DNA from: SZUA-430 sp034440355
GTDB lineage: Bacteria > Pseudomonadota > Alphaproteobacteria > Micropepsales > Micropepsaceae
Assembly: GCA_034440355.1 (NCBI GenBank)
Contig: JAWXBY010000038.1
Span: 49,494-113,493 of the forward strand
Reading direction: 5' to 3'
DNA: 64,000 nucleotides
Of this stretch, positions 54,933 through 63,175 are shown piece by piece. Made by a program: the position numbers and the translations under genes. The first letter of the stretch is position 1, and each line of letters starts with the position of its first letter. The notes below the pieces were generated by a model that was given only the letters and a program-made list of their open reading frames with translations, was not told the origin of the DNA and did not search any database.

Positions 54933-55025
54933 GCGCATCGGCGCGAATAGCGCGCGCTCTAAACCCGAACTTAACCACGAGAGTCCGACGCTGGTCTCGG
55001 CTGCACTCGTACCCGCGGACCTTCC

Positions 55026-56198
55026 ATGCCCTTTTCATGCGATCTTTGCGACAACACCGCGCTCGAGCAGGTGTACGCACCACAAAACTCCACCCGCCGC
55101 CTCACCGTTTGGCTCTGCTCGCACTGCGGTTTGCTGCAAAGTCTACCGCGCACCGATCGCGCGGAGCGCCGCCCGGCCACCGCTTCGGCCGGCGCCGACT
55201 GGGGCAACCTGCGCTACGGCAAAGGCTTCCGCGCCGAAGCCAACCTCGCAACACTCAGGCCCTTCTTGAATCGGCAACGGCCGCTGCGTGTCCTCGACAT
55301 CGGCGCCAGTCGCGGTGCATTCGGTCTCGAATTCAAGGCCGCCTACCCGAAGGCCAGCATCTTCGGCATCGAGCCGGACGAACGCATCGTCGGCGCTTGG
55401 GCCGGTAAGATCGGATTCACCTGGCTGCACGCGCGCCTCGAAGATACGCGCCTCGAAAAGGAAGGCTTCGACGTCATCTACTCTTGCCACACGCTTGGAC
55501 ATCTGAAGAGCCCGCGCGAGGCCCTTCTGGCGCACCATGCGAACCTGGCGCCGAATGGTTATCTGATGCTCGAAGTGCCGAACACGGCGATCATCGGTTC
55601 GGACGACATTGTCGAAGAGTTCTTCATCGACAAGCACCTCTATCATTTCTCGCCCCGCTCGCTCGCGCGCCTGCTCACCGTCTGCGGCTTCCGCGCCGTG
55701 GCCATCGGCGATCCGCGCGACACGGTGAACATCACGGTCGTCGCTGTGAAGGCGGAAAGCGCGTCGGCGGCGTTATCCGCCGATCCGCGCGAAGTTGAAG
55801 CCGCCGCCGCATTGATCTCCGCCTATCACGCGCAGCGCCTGCAGAACCTGAACGCCCTCGTCCAGGTGGCAGCCATGATCGACGCCATGGCGCCGCGCAA
55901 GGTAGCGATCTGGGGCGCCGGACGCCTGCTCAACAGCCTGATCAACAACGGCGGCCTGCGCCCACAGGCGCTCGCGGCCGTCGTCGACAAGCATCGGATC
56001 CGCTACGCACAGGAAGCGCACGGCATCCGCCTGACCGCACCCGAAGACCTCGGCAACGTCAGACCCGACATCGTCGTCGTCATGTCGCGCAGCTTCGCCA
56101 ACGAAATCCGCATCGAAGCGCAAGAACGCGCGCCGGGTTGCGAAGTCCTCGCCTACACCGACCTCCTCGCGCGCGCCAAAACGCAAATGGCGGCGTAA
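55026..56198 (+). CDS. SAM-dependent methyltransferase with zinc-binding N-terminus
   Basis: A 390-residue protein. The N-terminal 45 residues hold a probable zinc site (CDLCD and CSHCG, 28 residues apart). The SAM-binding domain is at about 88-200 with VLDIGASRGAFGLEF and the acidic IEPDE. A C-terminal domain (about 290-385) has VAIWGAGRLLNSLINNGG and IVVVMSRSFANEI, typical of the C-methyltransferase C-terminal domain of sugar enzymes. Such enzymes methylate carbon 3 or 5 of nucleotide sugars. Gene symbol cannot be given. Confidence 0.82.
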   Translation: MPFSCDLCDNTALEQVYAPQNSTRRLTVWLCSHCGLLQSLPRTDRAERRPATASAGADWGNLRYGKGFRAEANLATLRPFLNRQRPLRVLDIGASRGAFGLEFKAAYPKASIFGIEPDERIVGAWAGKIGFTWLHARLEDTRLEKEGFDVIYSCHTLGHLKSPREALLAHHANLAPNGYLMLEVPNTAIIGSDDIVEEFFIDKHLYHFSPRSLARLLTVCGFRAVAIGDPRDTVNITVVAVKAESASAALSADPREVEAAAALISAYHAQRLQNLNALVQVAAMIDAMAPRKVAIWGAGRLLNSLINNGGLRPQALAAVVDKHRIRYAQEAHGIRLTAPEDLGNVRPDIVVVMSRSFANEIRIEAQERAPGCEVLAYTDLLARAKTQMAA

Positions 56199-56208
56199 CG
56201 GAACACAG

Positions 56209-57114
56209 ATGAACGCGAACATCCAACTGTCCCACTTGAGCGCGAGCCTCGCGGCCCAATACGGCGACATCGAACGCCTGGCCACACACGCGCGCGAAAT
56301 CCGCCGTCTGTCCGTCGCCGCGATTTATCACGCGACGTCGGGCCATCCCGGCGGCTCACTTTCCTGCGCCGACATCTTATCGGTGCTCTACGGCCAAGAA
56401 CTTGGACTCGACGCATCGAGCGCCACATCGCCCGATCGCAACCGCTTCGTCCTATCGAAGGGCCACGCGGCCCCGGCACTCTACGCGACCTGGGCCTCGT
56501 TCGGTCTCATGAATCCGAAGACGGCACTGTCGCTCCGCAAACTCGGCAGCATCGCCCAAGGCCATCCGCACGTGTTGGACACGCCGCTCGCCGAAACCAG
56601 CACAGGCTCGCTCGGCCAAGGCTTCTCCACCGCCATCGGCATGGCGTTGGGTCTGCGCCATCAACGCAAAACCGCACGCGTCTACGCACTCCTCGGTGAC
56701 GGTGAGATGCAAGAAGGCGAAGTCTGGGAAGGCGCGATGTGCGCCGCCCACCACCGCCTGTCAAACCTCTGCACCATCATCGACTATAACAAACTCCAAT
56801 CCGACGACCGCAACGAGGCGATCATGGGCCTCGAACCCCTCGCGCAAAAATGGCGCGCCTTCGGCTGGCACACGCTCGAAATATTGGGCCACGAAATCCC
56901 GGCCATCACGGCAGCGTTCGACGAAGCCCGCGCCATCAACTGGCGCCCCACGGTCATCATCGCTCACACGATCAAAGGCCGCGGCGTTCCCTACATGGAA
57001 GATCAGCCGCTCTGGCACGGCAGCGTGAAACTCACGCGCGAGCAAACGGAAACGGCATTGCTATCGCTCGGCGCCTCCGCCATCGAAATGAAAGAGCTGC
57101 TCGATGTCCGCTAG
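56209..57114 (+). CDS. Transketolase N-terminal subunit
   Basis: A 301-residue protein matching the N-terminal half of transketolase: HATSGHPGGSLSCADILSVL, the thiamine diphosphate/metal loop GDGEMQEGEVWEGAM, and LCTIIDYNKLQSDD. The C-terminal half is a separate gene that begins inside its 3' end with an 11-base overlap. Split transketolases transfer two-carbon units between sugars and are found in sugar and vitamin pathways. Its place in a glycan cluster suggests making a rare sugar precursor. Confidence 0.9.
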   Translation: MNANIQLSHLSASLAAQYGDIERLATHAREIRRLSVAAIYHATSGHPGGSLSCADILSVLYGQELGLDASSATSPDRNRFVLSKGHAAPALYATWASFGLMNPKTALSLRKLGSIAQGHPHVLDTPLAETSTGSLGQGFSTAIGMALGLRHQRKTARVYALLGDGEMQEGEVWEGAMCAAHHRLSNLCTIIDYNKLQSDDRNEAIMGLEPLAQKWRAFGWHTLEILGHEIPAITAAFDEARAINWRPTVIIAHTIKGRGVPYMEDQPLWHGSVKLTREQTETALLSLGASAIEMKELLDVR

Positions 57115-58072
57115 CCCGCAACTCATCGGCTCCAGCGGCGATTCATTGCGCGAAGCCTTCGGCAAAGCGCTCAGCGCCTGCGCCAACGACTACCCGAACG
57201 TCGTCGTCCTCGACGCCGACATCGCCGGCGGCACCGGCGTGCACCACTTCCGCAAATCGCATCCCGACCGTTTCTTTCAATTCGGCATCGCCGAGCAGAA
57301 CATGATGGCCGCCGCCGGCGGCATGGCGGCGACAGGCCTCATCCCCGTCGTCACCACCTTCGCCGTCTTCTGCCTGCGCGCCATTGAACAAGCGCGCCTC
57401 TCCATCGCCTACGCCAAGCGCAATGTGAAAATCGTGGCGAGCCACCCCGGCCTCGACGTCGGCCCCGACGGCGGCTCCGCACAAGCACTCGAAGATCTCG
57501 CAGCCTTCCGCGCCATCCCCGGCATGACCGTCATCTCGCCCGCCGACGCCGAAGAAATGGCGCAAGCCACGCGCGCAGTCCTCGACTTCGACGGCCCCGT
57601 CTACATGCGCACCGGCCGCAGCGGATCGAAGCGCCTCTTCGGCCCCGACCACAAATTCGAAATCGGCAAAGGCCAAGTCCTGCGCAACGGCCAAGACGTC
57701 ACCCTCGTCGCCTGCGGCGTCGAAGTCGCCCGCGCCGTCGAAGCTGCCGAGCTGCTGGCGAAAGACGGCATCGCCGCCCGCGTCATCAACATGCCGACGA
57801 TCAAACCGATCGACACCGCGCTGCTCGCGCTGGCGTCGAAAGAAACCGGCTGCATGGTCACGGCCGAAGACCACAACATCTACGGCGGCCTCGGCGGCGC
57901 CGTCGCCGAAGCACTCGCCCAGTCAACGCCATGCCCGATCGAATTCGTCGGCGTACGAGACGTCTTCGGCCAATCCGGCGAACCGGACGAACTCGCCGAA
58001 CACTACAAACTCACCGCCCCCTACATCGCCGAAGCCGCCCGCCGCGCCATCGCACGCAAGGCCCGCTCATGA
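57104..58072 (+). CDS. Transketolase C-terminal subunit
   Basis: A 322-residue partner of the preceding gene. It has the pyrimidine-binding domain with VVVLDADIAGGTG, RFFQFGIAEQNMMAAAGGMA (the conserved Glu that activates thiamine diphosphate) and the C-terminal transketolase domain (VTLVACGVEVARAVEAAELL). The 11-base overlap with the N-terminal subunit indicates coupled translation. The stop overlaps the SDR gene by 4 bases. Confidence 0.9.
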   Translation: MSASPQLIGSSGDSLREAFGKALSACANDYPNVVVLDADIAGGTGVHHFRKSHPDRFFQFGIAEQNMMAAAGGMAATGLIPVVTTFAVFCLRAIEQARLSIAYAKRNVKIVASHPGLDVGPDGGSAQALEDLAAFRAIPGMTVISPADAEEMAQATRAVLDFDGPVYMRTGRSGSKRLFGPDHKFEIGKGQVLRNGQDVTLVACGVEVARAVEAAELLAKDGIAARVINMPTIKPIDTALLALASKETGCMVTAEDHNIYGGLGGAVAEALAQSTPCPIEFVGVRDVFGQSGEPDELAEHYKLTAPYIAEAARRAIARKARS

Positions 58073-58812
58073 GCGCCCCGCTCGACGGCCGCACAGCTTT
58101 CGTCACCGGCGGCAGCCGCGGCATCGGCAAAGCCATCGTGCGCAAGCTGGCGAAAGCCGGCGCACGCGTCGCCTTCACCTACCGCGGCGAACGCGACCAA
58201 GCGTTGGCCTTGCAAAAGGAACTCGACAACACCGCCATCGCCCTGCAGATGGAAGTGACCGACCGCGCCTCCGTCGCGCACGCGATGGACGAAGCCGCAA
58301 AACGCTTCGGCGAATTTTCGATCCTGGTCAATAACGCCGGCATCAACAAACCGACCGATTTCGACCAAGTCACCGACGCCGACTGGGATCAAATCCTCGG
58401 CGTCAATCTCAAGGGCCCCTTCATCTGCAGCCAAGTCGCACTGCCCCATTTGAAAGCAGCGGGCGGCGGCTCCATCATCCACATCGGCTCTGTCAGCGGC
58501 CAATACGGCGGCCCACGCACAGCGCACTACGCGGCGTCGAAAGCCGGCCTCATCTCCCTTAGCCAAGTCATCGCCCGCTTCGGCGCGAAGTCGAACATCC
58601 GCTCCAACGTCGTCGCCGCCGGCCTCATCCAATCCGAAATGGCCGCAGCCGGCATGGCGTCACCCGCCGTCGCGAAGGCAGCCGAAACCATCGTCCTCGG
58701 CCGCCTCGGCACCTCAGACGAAGTCGCTGACGCCGTCGTCTATCTCGCGAGTCCGTCATCGAGCTACATCACCGCGCAGACGATCAACGTCAACGGCGGC
58801 TTGTACTTCTGA
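58069..58812 (+). CDS. Short-chain dehydrogenase/reductase
   Basis: A 247-residue SDR of the FabG type, started at ATG 58069 over the transketolase stop. The NAD(P) site TGGSRGIGKAIV, the NNAG segment (LVNNAGINKP), catalytic Ser in HIGSVSGQ and YxxxK in HYAASKAGLISL are all present. FabG-like enzymes reduce 3-ketoacyl-ACP or sugar ketones; here a sugar role is likely because it is embedded with transketolase and ATP-grasp genes. Its stop is one base from the next ATG (TGATG). Confidence 0.9.
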   Translation: MSAPLDGRTAFVTGGSRGIGKAIVRKLAKAGARVAFTYRGERDQALALQKELDNTAIALQMEVTDRASVAHAMDEAAKRFGEFSILVNNAGINKPTDFDQVTDADWDQILGVNLKGPFICSQVALPHLKAAGGGSIIHIGSVSGQYGGPRTAHYAASKAGLISLSQVIARFGAKSNIRSNVVAAGLIQSEMAAAGMASPAVAKAAETIVLGRLGTSDEVADAVVYLASPSSSYITAQTINVNGGLYF

Positions 58813-60038
58813 TGAAGAAGAAAACCCTGCTCATCGTCTCCGGCGGCGTGCAGGCCACGCACGGGATCAAACGCGCGAAGGATTTCGGCTGCCACGTCGT
58901 AGTCAGCGACCTGAACCCGAACGCCCCCGGCTTCGACCTCGCCGACGACCGACTGATCGCCTCAACCTACGACCCCGCGCAGACGCTCGCGGCAGCACAG
59001 AACTATCACCGCACGGTCCGCCCGATCGATGGCGTCATCACCATCGGCTGCGACGCACCGCTGACCGTCGCGACGGTCGCCGAGCACTTGAAAATTCCAG
59101 GCATCCCGATCGAAGCCGCCGAACTCGCACAAGACAAGCTGGCCATGAAGCGCCGCTTCGCCGAAGCCGGCGTGCCGGTGCCATGGTTCGCCCCACTCGC
59201 CGACGCCGAACAACTCCACTCGATCATTAAACAGCGCGGCTACTGCCTCGTCGTCAAACCCGTCGACAGCCGCGGCAGCCGCGGCGTGCAGCGCCTGAAA
59301 CCCGGCGCCGATCTCGAAGGCGTCTTCGACCGCGCCGCCGCGCAATCGCCGACACGCCGCGTCATGGTGGAAGAATATTTGGCCGGCGCACAAATCTCGA
59401 CGGAATCGATCCTGATCGAAGGCGACGGCTTCACGCCGGGCTTCTCCGACCGCAACTACGAATACCTCGACCGCTACGCGCCGTACTTCATCGAAAACGG
59501 CGGCGACCTGCCCAGCCACCTCGACGAAAAAACCCAAGAAGCCGTCAAGCGCACCGCCGAAGCCGCAGGCCGCGCCCTCGGTATCAGCACCGGCAACATC
59601 AAAGGCGACCTCGTGGTCGTCGGCGGCAAGCCCTACGTCATCGAACTCGCCGCGCGCGCGTCGGGCGGATACTTCTGCACGCGCGAAATTCCGCTCAACA
59701 CCGGCGTCGACTTCATCGGCGCGGTGATCAAAATCGCGCTCGGCGAACAGGTCGACGCCGCCGACCTGATGCCGAAACGCCTAACCCCCATCGTCCAACG
59801 CTACGCCTTCCCCGAACCCGGCCGCGTCACACGTATCACCGGCCTCGAAGAAGCACGCCGCACGCCCGGCATCGAAGAACTCATCGTCACCGTCGCCCCC
59901 GGGGACGAAATTCAACCGCCGACACACTCCGGCTGCACTGCGGCAATGGTGCTGGCCACCGGCAAAGACGTCGCCGCCGCACGCGCGAACGCAACCGCAG
60001 CACTCGCCGCGCTGAAAATCGAAACCGCACGCGCATGA
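58812..60038 (+). CDS. ATP-grasp ligase of unknown substrate
   Basis: A 408-residue protein with the ATP-grasp fold. The N-terminal domain resembles a nucleotide-binding Rossmann type (LLIVSGGVQATHGIKRA); the ATP-site contains YCLVVKPVDSRGSRGVQ, MVEEYLAGAQISTESILI and VIELAARASGGYFC. It overlaps the SDR by one base and the GH57-like gene by four. ATP-grasp enzymes join a carboxylate to an amine, thiol or similar group. In this cluster it could attach an amino acid or acyl group to a sugar; substrate is not inferable. Confidence 0.85.
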   Translation: MKKKTLLIVSGGVQATHGIKRAKDFGCHVVVSDLNPNAPGFDLADDRLIASTYDPAQTLAAAQNYHRTVRPIDGVITIGCDAPLTVATVAEHLKIPGIPIEAAELAQDKLAMKRRFAEAGVPVPWFAPLADAEQLHSIIKQRGYCLVVKPVDSRGSRGVQRLKPGADLEGVFDRAAAQSPTRRVMVEEYLAGAQISTESILIEGDGFTPGFSDRNYEYLDRYAPYFIENGGDLPSHLDEKTQEAVKRTAEAAGRALGISTGNIKGDLVVVGGKPYVIELAARASGGYFCTREIPLNTGVDFIGAVIKIALGEQVDAADLMPKRLTPIVQRYAFPEPGRVTRITGLEEARRTPGIEELIVTVAPGDEIQPPTHSGCTAAMVLATGKDVAAARANATAALAALKIETARA

Positions 60039-61972
60039 GCAAGCTAAACGTCTTCGCGCTCTTCCACCTCAACATCGCCTTCTCGTCGATCGAGGAAGAA
60101 CAGCGCCCCGAAGTCATCGCCCGCTGCTACTGGCCGCTCCTAAATCTCCCCGACGCCATCAACGCCCCCATCGCCATCGAAGCGACCGGCTACACGCTGG
60201 AAACCATCGCCGCGATCGATCCAAGATGGATCGGCGAACTGCGCCGCCAAATCGGCTTGGGCCGCATCGAATTCATCGGCTCAGGCTATGCGCAACTCAT
60301 CGGCCCGCTCGTCCCCGCGCAGGTCAACGAAGCGAACCTGGCGATCGGCCACACCGTCTACGAAAGCCTTCTCGGCGTCCGCCCGACCATCGCCCTCGTC
60401 AACGAACAAGCCTACGGCGCAGGCCTCGTCCCGCTCTATCTCGCCGCCGGCTATCGCGCGATCCTGATGGATTGGGACAACGTCGCCGCGCACCATCCCG
60501 ACTGGGACAGCGAAACGAAATTCCACCCGCAGCGCGCACGAGGACCCGACGGTTCGGAGATCGGCCTATTGTGGACGCACACGATGGCGTTCCAAAAACT
60601 GCAACGCCTCGCGCACGGCGACATCGAACAACGCGAATACCTGGCCTTCGTCGAAGTCCAACGCGGTCGCGACCCGCGCGTGCTGCCACTCTACAGCAAC
60701 GACGCCGAAATCTTCGACTTCCGCCCCAAGCGCCTGCACACCGAAGAAGCGATCCGATCCGGCGAATGGCAAAGCATCGCCGAAGCCTGGTCCCGCCTCG
60801 CCCACTCCGCCCGTGCGCGCTTCATCAAACCGTCGGACGCACTCGCGCTCACCGACAACGCGGCCGCGAACCAGCTCCTCGACCTGCAGACCGCCGCCTA
60901 TCCCGTGCCGGTGAAGAAGCAGAAAAAATACAACATCACCCGCTGGGCGGTCTCGGGCCGCGACGACCTCGCCGTCAACGCAAGCTGTCACCGTATCTTG
61001 CAGGGCCTCAACGACCGCAACGTCCAAGACCCCAACGCCTGGCGCGAACTCTGCTACCTCTGGTCCAGCGACTTCCGCACCCACATCACCCAAACCCGCT
61101 GGCTGCGCTACCGCGAACGCTTGAGCGCCGCCGAAGATGTCTTTGCCGTGCCGCAGCAGCCGCTCCCTGCTCCCTTGGGCGCGCCGGCCGGCCGCACCGA
61201 ACACAAATGGCTCGAGATCGAAACCCCGTCCCTTTCAGCGGTCCTGAACCGCCGCCGCGGCCTCGCCATCCACGAAATCCGCGCCCGTGGCGACGGCCGC
61301 CCGGCCATGCTGGGCTCACTCCTTCACGGCTACTACGAAGACATCGACCTCCAATTCGATTGGTACAGCGGCAACTGCACCTTTGAAGCGCCCGGCGTAC
61401 CGAAAACCACCGACCTCGATTGGGCAGCCCCCAACGTCTTCGGCGACGAGCAAACCGGCGACGCCATCGTCGAGGCCGAAATCGCAACGCCGCTTGGGCC
61501 CATCTTCAAACGCCTGCGCTTTGCCGCCCACACGCCGCGCGTGGACTTCGAGCTGGCGTTCGCATGGGCCGACTGGGGCCGCGGCTCGCTGCGTCTCGGA
61601 AATTTCCTGTTGAACCCAGCCGCCTTCGACCACGATCGCCTATCGTTCGCCACGCACAACGGCGGCCGCCGCGCCGAAACCTTCGCCCTTACCGACACGG
61701 TCGACCACGGCCGCCCCATCTCGTTCCTCGTCTCGGCTTCGACCGGCGTCGGCATGACCGAAGGCTGGATCGAAATCGGCGACGACAGCCGAGCCGTTCG
61801 CGTCGACGTCGACCGCACGACGGCCCAACTCGTCGGCATGGTCCATCACCAACGCACGCGCGAAGGCTTCTTCTGCCGCCTGGCGCTCTCCGCACTCGAA
61901 CTCGACGAAACGCGCAAGCCCGATGCCGTGACAGGCCCGCGTTGCTTCCGCTACGGCCTGACGCTGCGCTAG
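60035..61972 (+). CDS. Glycoside hydrolase family 57-like protein
   Basis: A 645-residue protein, apparently cytosolic (no signal peptide). The N-terminal region resembles the GH57 (alpha/beta)7 barrel: LFHLNIAFSSIEEEQRPE, RCYWPLLNLP, IALVNEQAYGAG (possible nucleophile Glu) and a DWDN segment that may hold the acid. The C-terminal half is beta-rich. GH57 enzymes act on alpha-glucans or transfer glycosyl groups. The position in a sugar-ligase cluster makes a transglycosylase or glycan-processing role plausible. It overlaps the ATP-grasp gene by 4 bases. Confidence 0.7.
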   Translation: MSKLNVFALFHLNIAFSSIEEEQRPEVIARCYWPLLNLPDAINAPIAIEATGYTLETIAAIDPRWIGELRRQIGLGRIEFIGSGYAQLIGPLVPAQVNEANLAIGHTVYESLLGVRPTIALVNEQAYGAGLVPLYLAAGYRAILMDWDNVAAHHPDWDSETKFHPQRARGPDGSEIGLLWTHTMAFQKLQRLAHGDIEQREYLAFVEVQRGRDPRVLPLYSNDAEIFDFRPKRLHTEEAIRSGEWQSIAEAWSRLAHSARARFIKPSDALALTDNAAANQLLDLQTAAYPVPVKKQKKYNITRWAVSGRDDLAVNASCHRILQGLNDRNVQDPNAWRELCYLWSSDFRTHITQTRWLRYRERLSAAEDVFAVPQQPLPAPLGAPAGRTEHKWLEIETPSLSAVLNRRRGLAIHEIRARGDGRPAMLGSLLHGYYEDIDLQFDWYSGNCTFEAPGVPKTTDLDWAAPNVFGDEQTGDAIVEAEIATPLGPIFKRLRFAAHTPRVDFELAFAWADWGRGSLRLGNFLLNPAAFDHDRLSFATHNGGRRAETFALTDTVDHGRPISFLVSASTGVGMTEGWIEIGDDSRAVRVDVDRTTAQLVGMVHHQRTREGFFCRLALSALELDETRKPDAVTGPRCFRYGLTLR

Positions 61973-62074
61973 CCGCGCGACCCGCGTTAACGTCTCGTTT
62001 CCACTATTTTCGGTCGCCCTTAACCAACAGGGCCTTACCTTTTCGCTGAAGTTCCTCCCGCGATCAGGTCCCCG

Positions 62075-63175
62075 ATGTCCGCTGCCGGCCAACCCCACTA
62101 CGCCACCGACGATGACGAAGCCCTTCCCGGCGCATACGGCCTGCATCAGCAGACCCGCGATTTCCTGCATCCGGCGATCGACCTGAACGACCGCACGGTG
62201 CTCGTCACCGGCGGCACCGGCTCATTCGGCAAGCACTTCGCGCGCACAGTGATCGAACGCTATAAGCCGAAGAAGCTCATCATCTTCTCGCGCGACGAGC
62301 TCAAGCAATACGAGATGGCGCAGGTCTTCCCGCAAGACCGCTTCCCCTTCATGCGCTACTTCATCGGCGACGTTCGCAACGTCGACCGCCTTGAGATGGC
62401 GATGCGCGACGTCGACTACGTCATCCACGCGGCCGCGCTGAAGCAGGTGCCGATCGCCGAATACAATCCCTTCGAATGCATCGCGACCAACGTCATCGGC
62501 GCCGAGAACGTGGTGCAAGCCGCGATCCGCCGCAACGTCAAGCGCGTCATCGCCCTCTCGACCGACAAGGCCGCGAACCCGATCAACCTCTACGGCGCCT
62601 CCAAACTCTCTGCCGACAAGATCTTCGTCGCCGCCAACAACCTCTCCGGCGCCGACGGCTGCCGCTTCGGCGTCGTCCGTTACGGCAACGTCGTAGGCTC
62701 GCGCGGCAGCGTCATGCCGTTCTTTCAAAAGCTGATCGCCGAGAACGCCGACTCGTTGCCCATCACCGATCCGCGCATGACCCGCTTCTGGATCACGCTG
62801 ACCCAAGGCGTGAACCTCGTCCTGTCGTCGATGGAACTGGTGCACGGCGGCGAAATCTTCGTGCCGAAAATCCCGTCGATGAGCACCGCCGATCTCGCGC
62901 GCTCGATGGCGCCGCAAATGCCGCACAAAGTCATCGGCATCCGTCCGGGCGAGAAACTGCATGAAATCATGATCTCCGCCGACGACGCACGCCAGACGCT
63001 GGAACTCATCGACCGCTACGTGATCCTGCCCAGCTACTTCGCCGGTCCCCGCAACGCCTACATCGAACGTGGCGCCAAACCCGTGCGCGAAGGCTTCGCT
63101 TACTCAAGCGACGCGAACCCGGAACGCCTCGACGCCCGCGTGCTGCAAAACATGTTGGCCGACGCTTTCGCATGA
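62075..63175 (+). CDS. pseB: UDP-N-acetylglucosamine 4,6-dehydratase, PseB-like
   Basis: A 366-residue extended SDR. The NADP loop TGGTGSFGKHF starts at about residue 46, after an N-terminal extension longer than usual; the later start cannot be excluded. The inverting dehydratase motifs STDKAANPINLYGASKLSADK (with the catalytic region) and MTRFWITLTQGVNLVLSSME are intact. PseB turns UDP-GlcNAc into the 4-keto-6-deoxy-L-sugar that begins pseudaminic acid synthesis. It overlaps pseC by 4 bases, an arrangement usual for the pathway. Confidence 0.9.
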   Translation: MSAAGQPHYATDDDEALPGAYGLHQQTRDFLHPAIDLNDRTVLVTGGTGSFGKHFARTVIERYKPKKLIIFSRDELKQYEMAQVFPQDRFPFMRYFIGDVRNVDRLEMAMRDVDYVIHAAALKQVPIAEYNPFECIATNVIGAENVVQAAIRRNVKRVIALSTDKAANPINLYGASKLSADKIFVAANNLSGADGCRFGVVRYGNVVGSRGSVMPFFQKLIAENADSLPITDPRMTRFWITLTQGVNLVLSSMELVHGGEIFVPKIPSMSTADLARSMAPQMPHKVIGIRPGEKLHEIMISADDARQTLELIDRYVILPSYFAGPRNAYIERGAKPVREGFAYSSDANPERLDARVLQNMLADAFA

